From Paenibacillus sp. UNC451MF (GTDB taxonomy: Bacteria; Bacillota; Bacilli; Paenibacillales; NBRC-103111): a stretch of DNA of 64,000 nt. This document shows positions 1 through 7,538 of the stretch, in pieces. The position numbers and the translations under genes are program-made. Position 1 is the stretch's first letter; each line of letters begins with the position of its first letter. The stretch spans positions 163,672 through 227,671 of the forward strand of contig NZ_JMLS01000005.1 of assembly GCF_000686845.1 (NCBI RefSeq), in the 5' to 3' direction. The notes beneath the pieces were generated by a model that ran no database searches, was not told where the DNA came from, and saw only the letters and a program-made list of their open reading frames with translations.

Positions 1-666
1 TTCGTTCATGAATTGATCGTTGGGATCGCGGCGATGCACTCCGGCTGGTTCCCTGCTTTTGCCGTGGCGTTTATCACGCTTCTCTTTGGAATGTTGATCG
101 GCTTCCCGCCAGTGGCGCTTGCAATGCTAGCAGGCTTCAGTGCAGCTACGGGTCCAGCCTTTGCAGATATGGGCTACGACCTGAAAACCGGGCACATTCT
201 GCGTGGTAACGGTGAAGATCGGGAGATGGAGCTGCAGGGCAGAAAGCAGCAGTATATTACTGGGATGATTGCCTTTGGCGTTGCTTTGATCACAGTTGTC
301 TTTTCCTATAAAGGATACTTCGCGCAAAATCTCGTACCGCCGATTGACAAAGTGTATGTCTCGACGATTCAAGCGGGTGCTTCTCCGGAAATTATGCTGC
401 AGTTGTTCCTGTGGGCAATCCCGGGTGCGATTTTGCAGTTGGTCGGAGGTCCGAGCCGTCAAATCGGGGTATTGTTCGCTACAGGTCTTTTGATCTTGAC
501 ACCAAACGCTTGTTGGGCGGTGTTAGCGGGTATTGCTATTCGATTGATCGTATTGAAGATTTGGAAAAAAGAAGCAGAAACACCGATGACCATCATGGCC
601 GCTGGTTTCATTGCGGGCGATGCGTTGTACAGCTTCTTTAACTCCATATTTAAATTCAGAAAGTGA
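1..666 (+). CDS. OPT-family oligopeptide/metal-chelate transporter, C-terminal part (5' end outside window)
   Basis: The reading frame is open from base 1, so the gene starts upstream of the window and only about 221 C-terminal residues are present. The piece is very hydrophobic, with about five or six membrane segments. It has the look of the C-terminal half of OPT/YSL transporters: a Pro/Gly-rich segment (around FPPVALAMLAGFSAATGPAF), a polar loop, then helices containing VPPIDKVYV. OPT proteins import oligopeptides or metal chelates with protons. The next gene starts only 10 bases after this stop, so this is probably the uptake step of the DUF917/DUF1177/AroM/aminopeptidase operon. The substrate cannot be read from this fragment. 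Family assignment is moderately sure. Confidence 0.7.
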   Translation, partial: FVHELIVGIAAMHSGWFPAFAVAFITLLFGMLIGFPPVALAMLAGFSAATGPAFADMGYDLKTGHILRGNGEDREMELQGRKQQYITGMIAFGVALITVVFSYKGYFAQNLVPPIDKVYVSTIQAGASPEIMLQLFLWAIPGAILQLVGGPSRQIGVLFATGLLILTPNACWAVLAGIAIRLIVLKIWKKEAETPMTIMAAGFIAGDALYSFFNSIFKFRK

Positions 667-676
667 GGCGTATGAC

Positions 677-1735
677 ATGCCAAAAATAAAATTGGATGAA
701 AAAATGATAGAATATGCAGTCTACGGAGGAGCCGTTCTGGGTGGCGGCGGCGGCGGCTGGATCGAGGAAGGGCTGAAAATCGGGCGCTTGGCGCTCGAGG
801 TTGGACAGCCTGAAATGCTCACCATCGACGAATTTGAAGACGACGATTTGCTCGTTACCGTATCGATGGTCGGCGCACCGGCTGCCAAGGACCAGTTTGT
901 AAAGCCAATTCATTATGCTAAAGCATTAGAAATGTTGTCGCAAAAAATCGGAAAGCCGATTAAAGGGCTCAACACGAATGAAAACGGAGCCGGAACGACC
1001 GTCAATGGCTGGTTCCAATCGGCTGTTACCGGAATTCCGCTTGTCGATTTTGCTTGTAACGGACGTGCCCACCCGACGGGAGCCATGGGTTCGCTCAATT
1101 TGTCCGAGCTGGACGGCTACGTGTCCCACCAATCTGCTGTTGGCGGTAAAGACGCGAACTATGTCGAGCTGAGCATTTCTGGCACGCTAGAGAAAGCTGC
1201 TTCGATGATTCGCAAAGTTTCCGTTGAAGCGGGTGGACTAGTAGCTGTAGCAAGAAATCCGGTTACGGTAGCCTATGCCAAGCAGCATGGTGCGGCAGGC
1301 GCCATTTCGCAGGCAATCGAAGTCGGTCGGGCTTTGCTCTCCTATAAAGGGGAAGCGGCTATTGAATCGGTCGTCGCCAGCCTTGGGGGGAAACTGATTA
1401 CCGCGGGTACGGTAACGGACTTCCAGCTCGAAACAACAGGTGGATTCGACGTGGGTACCGTACAAATTGACGGAGCGTACGAAATGACGTTCTGGAATGA
1501 ATATATGACCTTGGAAAAGGATGGGGAGCGATTCGGCACTTTCCCTGATCTCATCATGACGTTGGATGCCAAGACGGCAAAACCAATCGTGACTGCAGCC
1601 GTTGAAAAAGGGCAGCAGCTTGCCGTCATCGCGGTTCCGAAGGAAAAATTGCTCTTGAGCAGCACGATGAGAAACGAAAAGCTGTTAAAACCAGTGGAAG
1701 ACATTATTAAAAAGTCCATTATTGCTTATTTATAA
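677..1735 (+). CDS. DUF917 family protein (hydantoinase/thiohydantoin-desulfurase-like)
   Basis: The product has 352 residues. ATG 677 is chosen because AGTGAGGCG lies just upstream; an in-frame extension to 611 would overlap the transporter gene without a ribosome site. The N-terminus has a strongly conserved-looking Gly run (AVLGGGGGGW) followed by a D/E-rich strand, and the body has NENGAGTTVNG and DFACNGRAHP motifs. These match the DUF917 family, which some databases name S-methyl-thiohydantoin desulfurase-like and which often sits beside hydantoin or amidohydrolase genes. The protein is soluble with no signal peptide. It follows the OPT transporter by 10 bases and precedes DUF1177 by 93 bases. 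The enzymatic role is inferred from family and context and is not proven. Confidence 0.75.
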   Translation: MPKIKLDEKMIEYAVYGGAVLGGGGGGWIEEGLKIGRLALEVGQPEMLTIDEFEDDDLLVTVSMVGAPAAKDQFVKPIHYAKALEMLSQKIGKPIKGLNTNENGAGTTVNGWFQSAVTGIPLVDFACNGRAHPTGAMGSLNLSELDGYVSHQSAVGGKDANYVELSISGTLEKAASMIRKVSVEAGGLVAVARNPVTVAYAKQHGAAGAISQAIEVGRALLSYKGEAAIESVVASLGGKLITAGTVTDFQLETTGGFDVGTVQIDGAYEMTFWNEYMTLEKDGERFGTFPDLIMTLDAKTAKPIVTAAVEKGQQLAVIAVPKEKLLLSSTMRNEKLLKPVEDIIKKSIIAYL

Positions 1736-1828
1736 CATCAGAATTTATACATTTTCAGCGGAATGAACCATTCTTTCTTTTAAACACGTACTGTACAAAT
1801 TTTATAGAGAAGATAGGAGTGTAAGATT

Positions 1829-2776
1829 ATGGCATTGAAACAAACCCTTATCACATTTGATGTAATGGATGATGGATTCGTAAACGGGGAGAAAGTCAAA
1901 GCACTGTTCAGCGGGTATCCTAATGTTGCGGTGACCGTTAACAAAGTTACTGGGCAAAAAGGCAGCACGGATTTTATTAAAATCGTCATTCCAGGGACGA
2001 ACGGAAAGCTCAAAGGCGGCAATGCGCCAACCTTCGGTATTATCGGTCGTCTCGGCGGCATCGGCGCGCGCCCGAGCCGGATCGGACTTGTCTCCGATGC
2101 AGACGGAGCTATTGCTGCCGTTGCTTCTGCCCTCAAGCTGGCGGATATGCAGACAAAGGGCGACGCTTTGAAAGGTGATGTCATCGTCTGCACCCACATT
2201 TGTCCTGATGCACCGACGCTTCCGCACGATCCAGTCGATTTTATGGATTCACCGGTCGATATTTTAACGATGAACCAGCATGAGGTCACTCCTGAAATGG
2301 AAGCCATTCTCTCCATTGATACGACCAAAGGCAACCGGGTCATCAACCATAAAGGCATTGCCATTTCCCCGACGGTGAAGGAAGGCTACATTCTTCGCAT
2401 CAGCGACGACTTGGTGCGGATTATGGAGATGGCAACAGGGCAGTTCGCCGTCACGTTCCCAATCACGACGCAGGATATTACACCTTATGGAAATGGTTTG
2501 TACCATCTCAATTCCATCCTTCAGCCTTGCGTAGCGACTGATGTTCCGGTTGTCGGGGTTGCCGTTACCGCGCAATCAGCTGTACCGGGCTGCGGCACGG
2601 GCGCAAGCCATGAAACCGATGTTGCGACCGCCGTACGCTTTTCGGTCGAGGTTGCCAAAGAATTTACGAACGGTACCTGCCAATTTTATGACAAGGAAGA
2701 GTTCGATCGGATCACCAAGCTTTACGGCTCCATGAAAGTATTGCAAACCGGCGGAGAAAACGGCCCCCGGGGATAA
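1829..2776 (+). CDS. DUF1177 family protein
   Basis: The product has 315 residues, starting at ATG 1829 behind a weak GATAGGAG site. It resembles the DUF1177 family: a soluble alpha/beta protein with FGIIGRLGGIGARPSRIGLVSDADGAIAA near residues 68-96, a Cys/His/Asp cluster (VIVCTHICPDAPTLPHDP) near residues 118-135, and a second Cys-containing motif (PGCGTGASHETDVATA) near residue 252. The Cys, His and Asp residues could bind a metal, but this is inference. The family has no well-established reaction. It is repeatedly seen next to OPT transporters, AroM and DUF917 genes, as here, which argues for one catabolic pathway. It lies in the middle of the operon, 37 bases before the AroM-like gene. 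Confidence 0.75.
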   Translation: MALKQTLITFDVMDDGFVNGEKVKALFSGYPNVAVTVNKVTGQKGSTDFIKIVIPGTNGKLKGGNAPTFGIIGRLGGIGARPSRIGLVSDADGAIAAVASALKLADMQTKGDALKGDVIVCTHICPDAPTLPHDPVDFMDSPVDILTMNQHEVTPEMEAILSIDTTKGNRVINHKGIAISPTVKEGYILRISDDLVRIMEMATGQFAVTFPITTQDITPYGNGLYHLNSILQPCVATDVPVVGVAVTAQSAVPGCGTGASHETDVATAVRFSVEVAKEFTNGTCQFYDKEEFDRITKLYGSMKVLQTGGENGPRG

Positions 2777-2813
2777 AGGGATGTCATGTCCTATTCGAGT
2801 GGAGGGGTTCTGA

Positions 2814-3485
2814 ATGGTACGATTAGGTATGATTACAATCGGTCAAGCGCCGCGTGATGACGTGGCGCCGATCGTGCAAAAATATTTGGAGGACCGTGCA
2901 GAGCTTGTGCAGTCCGGCGTGCTGGATGGGCTCTCCAGACCATATATCGAAGAGCATTTACATCCGGAAGAAGGCGACTATGTACTGACTTCCCGTCTGA
3001 CGACCGGCGAATCGGTGGTCATGGCAAGGCAAAAAATGCAACCGATCCTCCAAAGCAAGATCAATGAACTGGAAGCGCAAGGCATCAAGCAAATTTTGTT
3101 GCTGTGCACGGGTGTATTCCCGGGGCTTAGCACCAACACTTCTTATTTGATCGAGCCCGACCAAATCATACCGCCTGCGATCAAAGCTATGGTCGGCTCC
3201 CGCAGGCTGGGGGTTCTGGTGCCGTTGGCAGAGCAAATAGATTCGCTTCGCTCTAAGTACGAGCCTCACGGACTCGATCCTGTCTTTGCCGTTGCTTCGC
3301 CATATAAGAATGATGAGGTCAATTTTCACAAAGCAGCTCAGGAGCTGAAGGAAAAAGTGGATCTTGTGCTGCTGGACTGCATGGGGTATACGGAGCAGGC
3401 CAGGAAGCTGATGGCTGAGGCTACTGGGCTTCCCGTTGTGCTGTCCAATGCAGTTATGGCCAAGCTCGTATCCGAGATGATCTAA
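2814..3485 (+). CDS. AroM family protein (Asp/Glu/hydantoin racemase-like)
   Basis: The product has 223 residues, starting at ATG 2814 behind GAGTGGAGGGG. It opens with the AroM signature GMITIGQAPRDD. Two cysteines sit in LLLCTG (Cys98) and LLDCMGY (Cys189), about 90 residues apart, each at the end of a hydrophobic strand. That arrangement resembles the two-cysteine, cofactor-independent aspartate/glutamate/hydantoin racemases. E. coli aroM lies near aroL but has no firmly established aromatic role. In this operon, with DUF917 and an aminopeptidase, racemisation of an amino-acid or hydantoin derivative is a more natural reading. That function is inference, while the AroM family call is quite secure. 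Confidence 0.78.
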   Translation: MVRLGMITIGQAPRDDVAPIVQKYLEDRAELVQSGVLDGLSRPYIEEHLHPEEGDYVLTSRLTTGESVVMARQKMQPILQSKINELEAQGIKQILLLCTGVFPGLSTNTSYLIEPDQIIPPAIKAMVGSRRLGVLVPLAEQIDSLRSKYEPHGLDPVFAVASPYKNDEVNFHKAAQELKEKVDLVLLDCMGYTEQARKLMAEATGLPVVLSNAVMAKLVSEMI

Positions 3486-3499
3486 CGGAGGTACCGATA

Positions 3500-4453
3500 A
3501 TGAATCCACAGCTTACCGAAATCAGCAAAAATGTACTTATTAATTGTTTAGGTCTGCAGGAAAAGGAATCGTTTCTCATTGTAACCGACGATGTTAAAAA
3601 GGAACTGGCGGAAGCGGTCTACGAAGCGGGTAAGCAGCTCGGGGCAGAAGCGATGATGGTTGTTATGAAGGAACGGTTGAAATCCGGCGAGGAACCGCCA
3701 GCGGCGATATCCATAGCGATGGAGAATGCCGATGTCGTGCTGTGCATAACCCAGCATTCGCTCACACACACTCAAGCCCGCAAAAATGCAGCGAAGGCAG
3801 GAGCGAGGCTTGCGACGATGCCTGGCATTACTGAGGATATGTTCCTGGAAGGCGCGATTGCCGCGGACTACTCCCAGGTCAAGCAATTGACCAACGAGGT
3901 CACGGAGCTATTGACGAAGGGCAGCCGGGTAAGGATTGAGAAGGACGGTTATGCTTTGTCCTTTTCTATTGCGGAGCGACAAGGCATTCCTAGCACGGGT
4001 GTATATGTCAATCCGGGTGAATCTGGAAATCTGCCTTCCGGCGAAGCGTACATCGCTCCTGTCGAAGGTAGCGGATCAGGGCAAATCCAGATTGACGGCT
4101 CAATCGCCGGCATCGGCAAATTAAGCTCCCCTGTACTGCTGACGGTTGAACAGGGACGAATTGTTCAGGCCGAAGGCCAGGAAGCGGAACCATTGCTTCG
4201 TATACTGGGCGATGGAGATGGCAGGCAGCTCGGGGAGTTCGGGATCGGGACCAACAACAAGGCGAGAATTACCGGCGTGGTGCTTGAGGACGAGAAGGTC
4301 TACGGAACGATCCATGTCGCTTTCGGCAGCAACAATACCTTTGGAGGAACGATATCGGCTGGTGTCCATATTGACGGCGTAGTTACGAAGCCGAACGTTT
4401 TTATTGATGATGTATTGATCATGGATCAGGGGAAGTTCATCGCTACTCCTTGA
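3500..4453 (+). CDS. M29-like metallo-aminopeptidase
   Basis: The product has 317 residues, starting at ATG 3500, which follows the AroM-like stop by 14 bases with an ACGGAGGT ribosome site. The C-terminal half carries the hallmarks of the thermophilic (M29) aminopeptidase family. They are Glu182 in NLPSGEAYIAP, Glu246 in LGEFGIGTN, His272 in HVAFGSNNTFGG, and His290/Asp292 in GVHIDGV, which are expected to bind the two metal ions. The protein is shorter than classical M29 enzymes (about 400 residues), with a reduced N-terminal region, so it belongs to the short M29-like subgroup. It has no signal peptide and is therefore cytoplasmic. It fits cleavage of the imported peptide or derivative brought in by the OPT transporter. 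Confidence 0.82.
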   Translation: MNPQLTEISKNVLINCLGLQEKESFLIVTDDVKKELAEAVYEAGKQLGAEAMMVVMKERLKSGEEPPAAISIAMENADVVLCITQHSLTHTQARKNAAKAGARLATMPGITEDMFLEGAIAADYSQVKQLTNEVTELLTKGSRVRIEKDGYALSFSIAERQGIPSTGVYVNPGESGNLPSGEAYIAPVEGSGSGQIQIDGSIAGIGKLSSPVLLTVEQGRIVQAEGQEAEPLLRILGDGDGRQLGEFGIGTNNKARITGVVLEDEKVYGTIHVAFGSNNTFGGTISAGVHIDGVVTKPNVFIDDVLIMDQGKFIATP

Positions 4454-4466
4454 GAGGAGATTGACA

Positions 4467-5327
4467 ATGGGGAGCCGTATTGTGCGGAGCAGGCTGGAGC
4501 TTGAAGGCATTGAGCTGCCAGAAGGGCTGTTGAATCCGACGCTCGAGATTATTGCAGGACACGAATCGGTGAGGGGCTTTCAGGAAAAGCCTCTCTCGGA
4601 TGAAGCGTTGAAGGCGATTCTTACGGCTGCGCGAAGCGCACCGACCTCATCAAATCTTCAGGCGTACAGTATTATTGTTATCACGGCAAAAGAGAGCAAA
4701 GACAGGATGGCGGAGCTTTCCGGCAACCAGGGCTTTATCCGGGAAGCGCCTGTATTTCTTGTATTTTGTGCGGATATTTACCGCTTGAAGTATATAACCG
4801 AAAAGCAGGGCCACCGTTTCGGTGGCGAATCGCTTGAAATGTTTTTGCTTGCTTCCGTCGATGCGGCGATTGCGCTTCAAAACGCACTGGTTGCCGCTGA
4901 GTCTCTGGGTCTGGTAACGGTTCCCGTCGGCTCGGTTCGAAACAACCCCGTGGCGATGGCCGAGTATTTGGAGCTGCCGCCGGGCGTGTTTGCGCTGGCA
5001 GGGTTAAGCATTGGATACGAAAAAGAAGGCGTACGTCGAGGTGTCAAGCCCCGACTTCCTGAGAAGGTTACGGTCCATGAGGAGAAGTATTCGACCCGTT
5101 TGTTGGATGAGGGATTATCGGAATATGACCAAACGATGATCGACCGGCGTACGTATGACGGTCGCAGGGTCTCCATAGCGGGAGAGCCGGAGCGTGAAGG
5201 CATCGATTACGGATGGTGTGAGCACTCGGCAAGACGATGCAGCCGGCCTGAAACGATTGCCGTCTCGGCAAGCTTGCGGAAAAATCTGAAAACGGTGTTG
5301 GAACAGCTCGGATTTTCCATTAGGTAA
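4467..5327 (+). CDS. NADPH-dependent flavin nitroreductase (NfsA/FRP type)
   Basis: The product has 286 residues. ATG 4467 is preferred over TTG 4461 because the AGGAGA ribosome site at 4455-4460 would touch the TTG. The FMN-binding signature ARSAPTSSNLQAYS is near residue 60, followed by the helical core and AGLSIGYEKEGVRRGVKPRLP. These are typical of oxygen-insensitive NfsA/FRP oxidoreductases, which reduce nitro groups, quinones or flavins with NADPH. It is the last gene of the operon, 13 bases after the aminopeptidase and just ahead of a strong terminator. Its substrate in this pathway is unknown; a redox step on the catabolised compound is only a guess. Confidence 0.85.
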   Translation: MGSRIVRSRLELEGIELPEGLLNPTLEIIAGHESVRGFQEKPLSDEALKAILTAARSAPTSSNLQAYSIIVITAKESKDRMAELSGNQGFIREAPVFLVFCADIYRLKYITEKQGHRFGGESLEMFLLASVDAAIALQNALVAAESLGLVTVPVGSVRNNPVAMAEYLELPPGVFALAGLSIGYEKEGVRRGVKPRLPEKVTVHEEKYSTRLLDEGLSEYDQTMIDRRTYDGRRVSIAGEPEREGIDYGWCEHSARRCSRPETIAVSASLRKNLKTVLEQLGFSIR

Positions 5328-5384
5328 AGTGAATAGTAGAAGGCTGAACGAATGCATAAGAAGCTATAGTAGTTAGAGTTGCAC

Positions 5385-5418
5385 AAAATCCACAACCGGA
5401 TGAGTTGTGGATTTTTTT
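5385..5418 (+). terminator. Intrinsic terminator after the OPT/DUF917 operon
   Basis: A perfect 12-bp stem, AAAATCCACAAC pairing with GTTGTGGATTTT, encloses a 7-base loop and runs directly into a T tract. Confidence 0.9.
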
Positions 5419-5826
5419 GAGTTCAGCATGTGTGCATGTTGATGGCCGGTTGAAGAAGGCAGCCCTCCTACGATTCTACCTATCTTGAAATCGATAGAAT
5501 AAGATATAATATAGAGAAATGATGTTCACAGCCATACTAGGGGTGCGACCATGATTTTACGTACCAAACTTCATATATCGCAATCGAGATGCTAGAGCAA
5601 GAATGCTTGCAGGCCAGCATAAGACGCTATTAAATTTTTATTTAAGTTTATTTCTGTGATGAGGGTCCGTTCCTGTTAGTGAGAATGTAGACAACAATGA
5701 TAGACCAGTAGGAACTGAGTTCTGGGGTTGTACGAAGTATTCAAGGGAGACAGACAAAATCCTATGATTTACTGAACTTCGAGTTAGGCACTACAGTTTC
5801 TCCATATCACTTTAGGGGCGATTATC
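5419..5826. other. Gene-poor, AT-rich gap before mrr
   Basis: No intact gene was found. A possible promoter (TTGAAA, 16 bases, TAATAT) lies near 5492-5520. Bases 5663-5767 contain a short open stretch that resembles part of a zinc-ribbon (entered separately). The rest is short broken reading frames that could be decayed sequence. Confidence 0.4.
5663..5767 (+). pseudogene. Possible relic of a zinc-ribbon (topoisomerase-type) domain
   Basis: A 34-codon open stretch between two stops has no start codon or ribosome site. It encodes VGTEFWGCTKYSRETDKIL near its end. The FWGCTKY pattern resembles the second half of the topoisomerase C4 zinc ribbon (G-x-F-x-GCSxYPxC) that is often attached to restriction or NERD-domain proteins. 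The later cysteine is missing. This may be a decayed end of an older gene in the same island, but the match is short and could be chance. Confidence 0.25.
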
Positions 5827-6738
5827 TTGAGTATACCTGATTTTCAAACCATTATGCTTCCCTTTTTAAAGCAAGTAAGTAATCTTCAAGAGCACAGACA
5901 CAGGGATACCATCGATGAATTGGCAAAACAGTTTCAACTTACTGGTGAAGAACTTGATGAAAAACTACCGAGCGGTCGTCAGTCTGTTTTCGACAACCGT
6001 GTTGGTTGGGCGCGTACTTATATGATGAAAGCGGGGTTGCTTGAATACACTCGCCGAGGTTACTGTAAAATCACTCAACAAGGTTTGGATGTCCTAAAAG
6101 GAAATCCTAGTTTCATTAATGTGTCCTATCTACGTCAGTTTCCAGAGTTTAATGATTTTCATAATGCTAAGCCGAACGACGATCAAAAGTCACATGAACA
6201 ACCTAATATTCCAGAGCAACGTACACCAGGAGAGAACCTAGAATATAGCTATCTGGTTTTGCGTAAAGAGCTTGCTTACGACCTCTTACTGCGGTTAAAA
6301 GCGGGAAGTCCCCAATTCTTCGAGAAGGCAGTTGTAGAATTGCTTGTTAAAATGGGATATGGAGGATCTATTTCAGACGCTGGGAAAGCCGTAGGTAAAA
6401 GTGGAGACGGGGGCATTGATGGAATCATTAAAGAAGATCGTTTAGGACTGGACGTTATATACATACAAGCAAAGCGCTGGGAAAGTGTAGTAGGACGCCC
6501 AGAGATTCAAAAGTTTGTTGGTGCATTGCAGGGCCATAAGGCACGTAAAGGTGTGTTTATAACAACATCTGATTTTACAAAAGAAGCGCGGGATTATGTT
6601 ACTTACATTGATAACAAAGTTGTATTAATAGATGGAGATCAGCTTACTCAGCTTATGATTGATTACAATCTTGGGGTATCAACGGTAGCGGTATACGAAG
6701 AGAAGAGGATAGATCAGGACTACTTCTCGGAAGAGTAA
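5827..6738 (+). CDS. mrr: Mrr-type restriction endonuclease
   Basis: The product has 303 residues, starting at TTG 5827 with AGGGGCG six bases upstream. Residues 1-95 form a winged-helix Mrr N-terminal domain (VFDNRVGWARTYMMKAGLL and RRGYCKITQQG). A polar linker follows at about 115-140. Residues 160-280 form the PD-(D/E)xK Mrr catalytic domain with GDGGIDG (193-199) and the QAK motif (214-216); both key motifs are intact. Mrr enzymes are type IV restriction nucleases that cut modified (for example methylated) foreign DNA. The gene stands alone, with its own start signals and a terminator at 6816-6855. It lies in an AT-rich block that includes the AAA+ operon, so the region looks like acquired defence or mobile material. 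Confidence 0.88.
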   Translation: MSIPDFQTIMLPFLKQVSNLQEHRHRDTIDELAKQFQLTGEELDEKLPSGRQSVFDNRVGWARTYMMKAGLLEYTRRGYCKITQQGLDVLKGNPSFINVSYLRQFPEFNDFHNAKPNDDQKSHEQPNIPEQRTPGENLEYSYLVLRKELAYDLLLRLKAGSPQFFEKAVVELLVKMGYGGSISDAGKAVGKSGDGGIDGIIKEDRLGLDVIYIQAKRWESVVGRPEIQKFVGALQGHKARKGVFITTSDFTKEARDYVTYIDNKVVLIDGDQLTQLMIDYNLGVSTVAVYEEKRIDQDYFSEE

Positions 6739-6815
6739 CCAAAAAAGGGGGGGACAGTATAGATATCGTGCAATCATCGAGATTTCTAACCCCCCTTGTC
6801 ACCATAAACTACACA

Positions 6816-6855
6816 AAAGCATCGACCTTCCGGGTCGGTGCTTTCTGCTTTTTTA
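6816..6855 (+). terminator. Terminator after mrr (copy 1 of a repeated terminator family)
   Basis: The 12-bp stem AAAGCATCGACC / GGTCGGTGCTTT has a 5-base loop and is followed by a T-rich run. Nearly the same stem recurs at 11613, 23297, 33427, 43192 and 53659. Confidence 0.85.
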
Positions 6856-6967
6856 ACATCTAGTCACGAAAAAAAACGAAGGGGCTTCATATTAGATTAC
6901 TAGGTACATAGTAATAATATAACAATATTTCCAGTGTTAAAAGGACTTATTTATGATATGTCGAATT

Positions 6968-6997
6968 TGATAGTATGAATAGAAATAAGCTAAATAA
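6968..6997 (+). promoter_or_regulatory. Possible promoter of the five-gene AAA+ operon
   Basis: TTGATA followed 17 bases later by CTAAAT gives a plausible but weak sigma-A promoter, about 50 bases before the first start codon. The surrounding gap (6856-7046) is AT-rich and holds no other gene. Confidence 0.35.
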
Positions 6998-7046
6998 AGG
7001 TAAATTCAAGTCGATATTAGTCGGCAACTAAGGGAAAGGTGGTTCA

Positions 7047-7538
7047 ATGAGGAAACCCATTATTAATGCCTCCCAAAAAGTAGATTTGCAGCTAAAAACA
7101 GATACAGTTACGAGAACAACAGTCGAATTAACCGGACTCGCTCTTGAGAAGCGACTTAAGCAGAAACGTTCACAAGCATTTGTGGAATCGATGGTTAAGC
7201 TGGATGCGATGGGGGCAATTTGCGACCACTCCAAGGTTCAGGAATTAATTCAATCGATCCATAACGAATTTGGGGAACTTAAACCACATCAATTTTTAAT
7301 TGGTATTGTAGCTGAATGTTTTTTGGGATCCCCGTATGAGGTTCATACTCTCGATTTGAGACAAGAGATCGTTCAGCATTATAAAGTTGGGGAACCGTTG
7401 CCTTCGGGTATGGAAAAGGCAAGAGAGCTTGCAAAGCATCCAAGCTATGCCTATATAGAAGTATACACGGACCACATTGGCGCAGTTTCTTCTACAGGGT
7501 ATGTAGCATTTTCAAGGGGGGCTACATATGTCCAATGA
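7047..7538 (+). CDS. Unrecognised protein, first gene of AAA+ operon
   Basis: The product has 163 residues, starting at ATG 7047 behind a good AAAGGTGG site. I do not recognise the family. The N-terminal third is basic and polar with a helix-rich stretch (LEKRLKQKRSQAFVESMVKL). The middle looks globular, and the C-terminus has alternating strand-like residues (YIEVYTDHIGAVSSTGYVAF). There is no signal peptide or membrane helix. Its last 11 bases overlap the start of the next gene, so the two are co-translated. It has no visible catalytic motif and is probably a structural or adaptor subunit of the complex encoded by the operon (inference). Confidence 0.7.
   Translation: MRKPIINASQKVDLQLKTDTVTRTTVELTGLALEKRLKQKRSQAFVESMVKLDAMGAICDHSKVQELIQSIHNEFGELKPHQFLIGIVAECFLGSPYEVHTLDLRQEIVQHYKVGEPLPSGMEKARELAKHPSYAYIEVYTDHIGAVSSTGYVAFSRGATYVQ

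Noticed and set aside
6743-6798. AAGGGGGG / CCCCCCTT inverted repeat after mrr
   Set aside because: The loop is about 40 bases long and the real terminator with a compact stem lies 20 bases further on.
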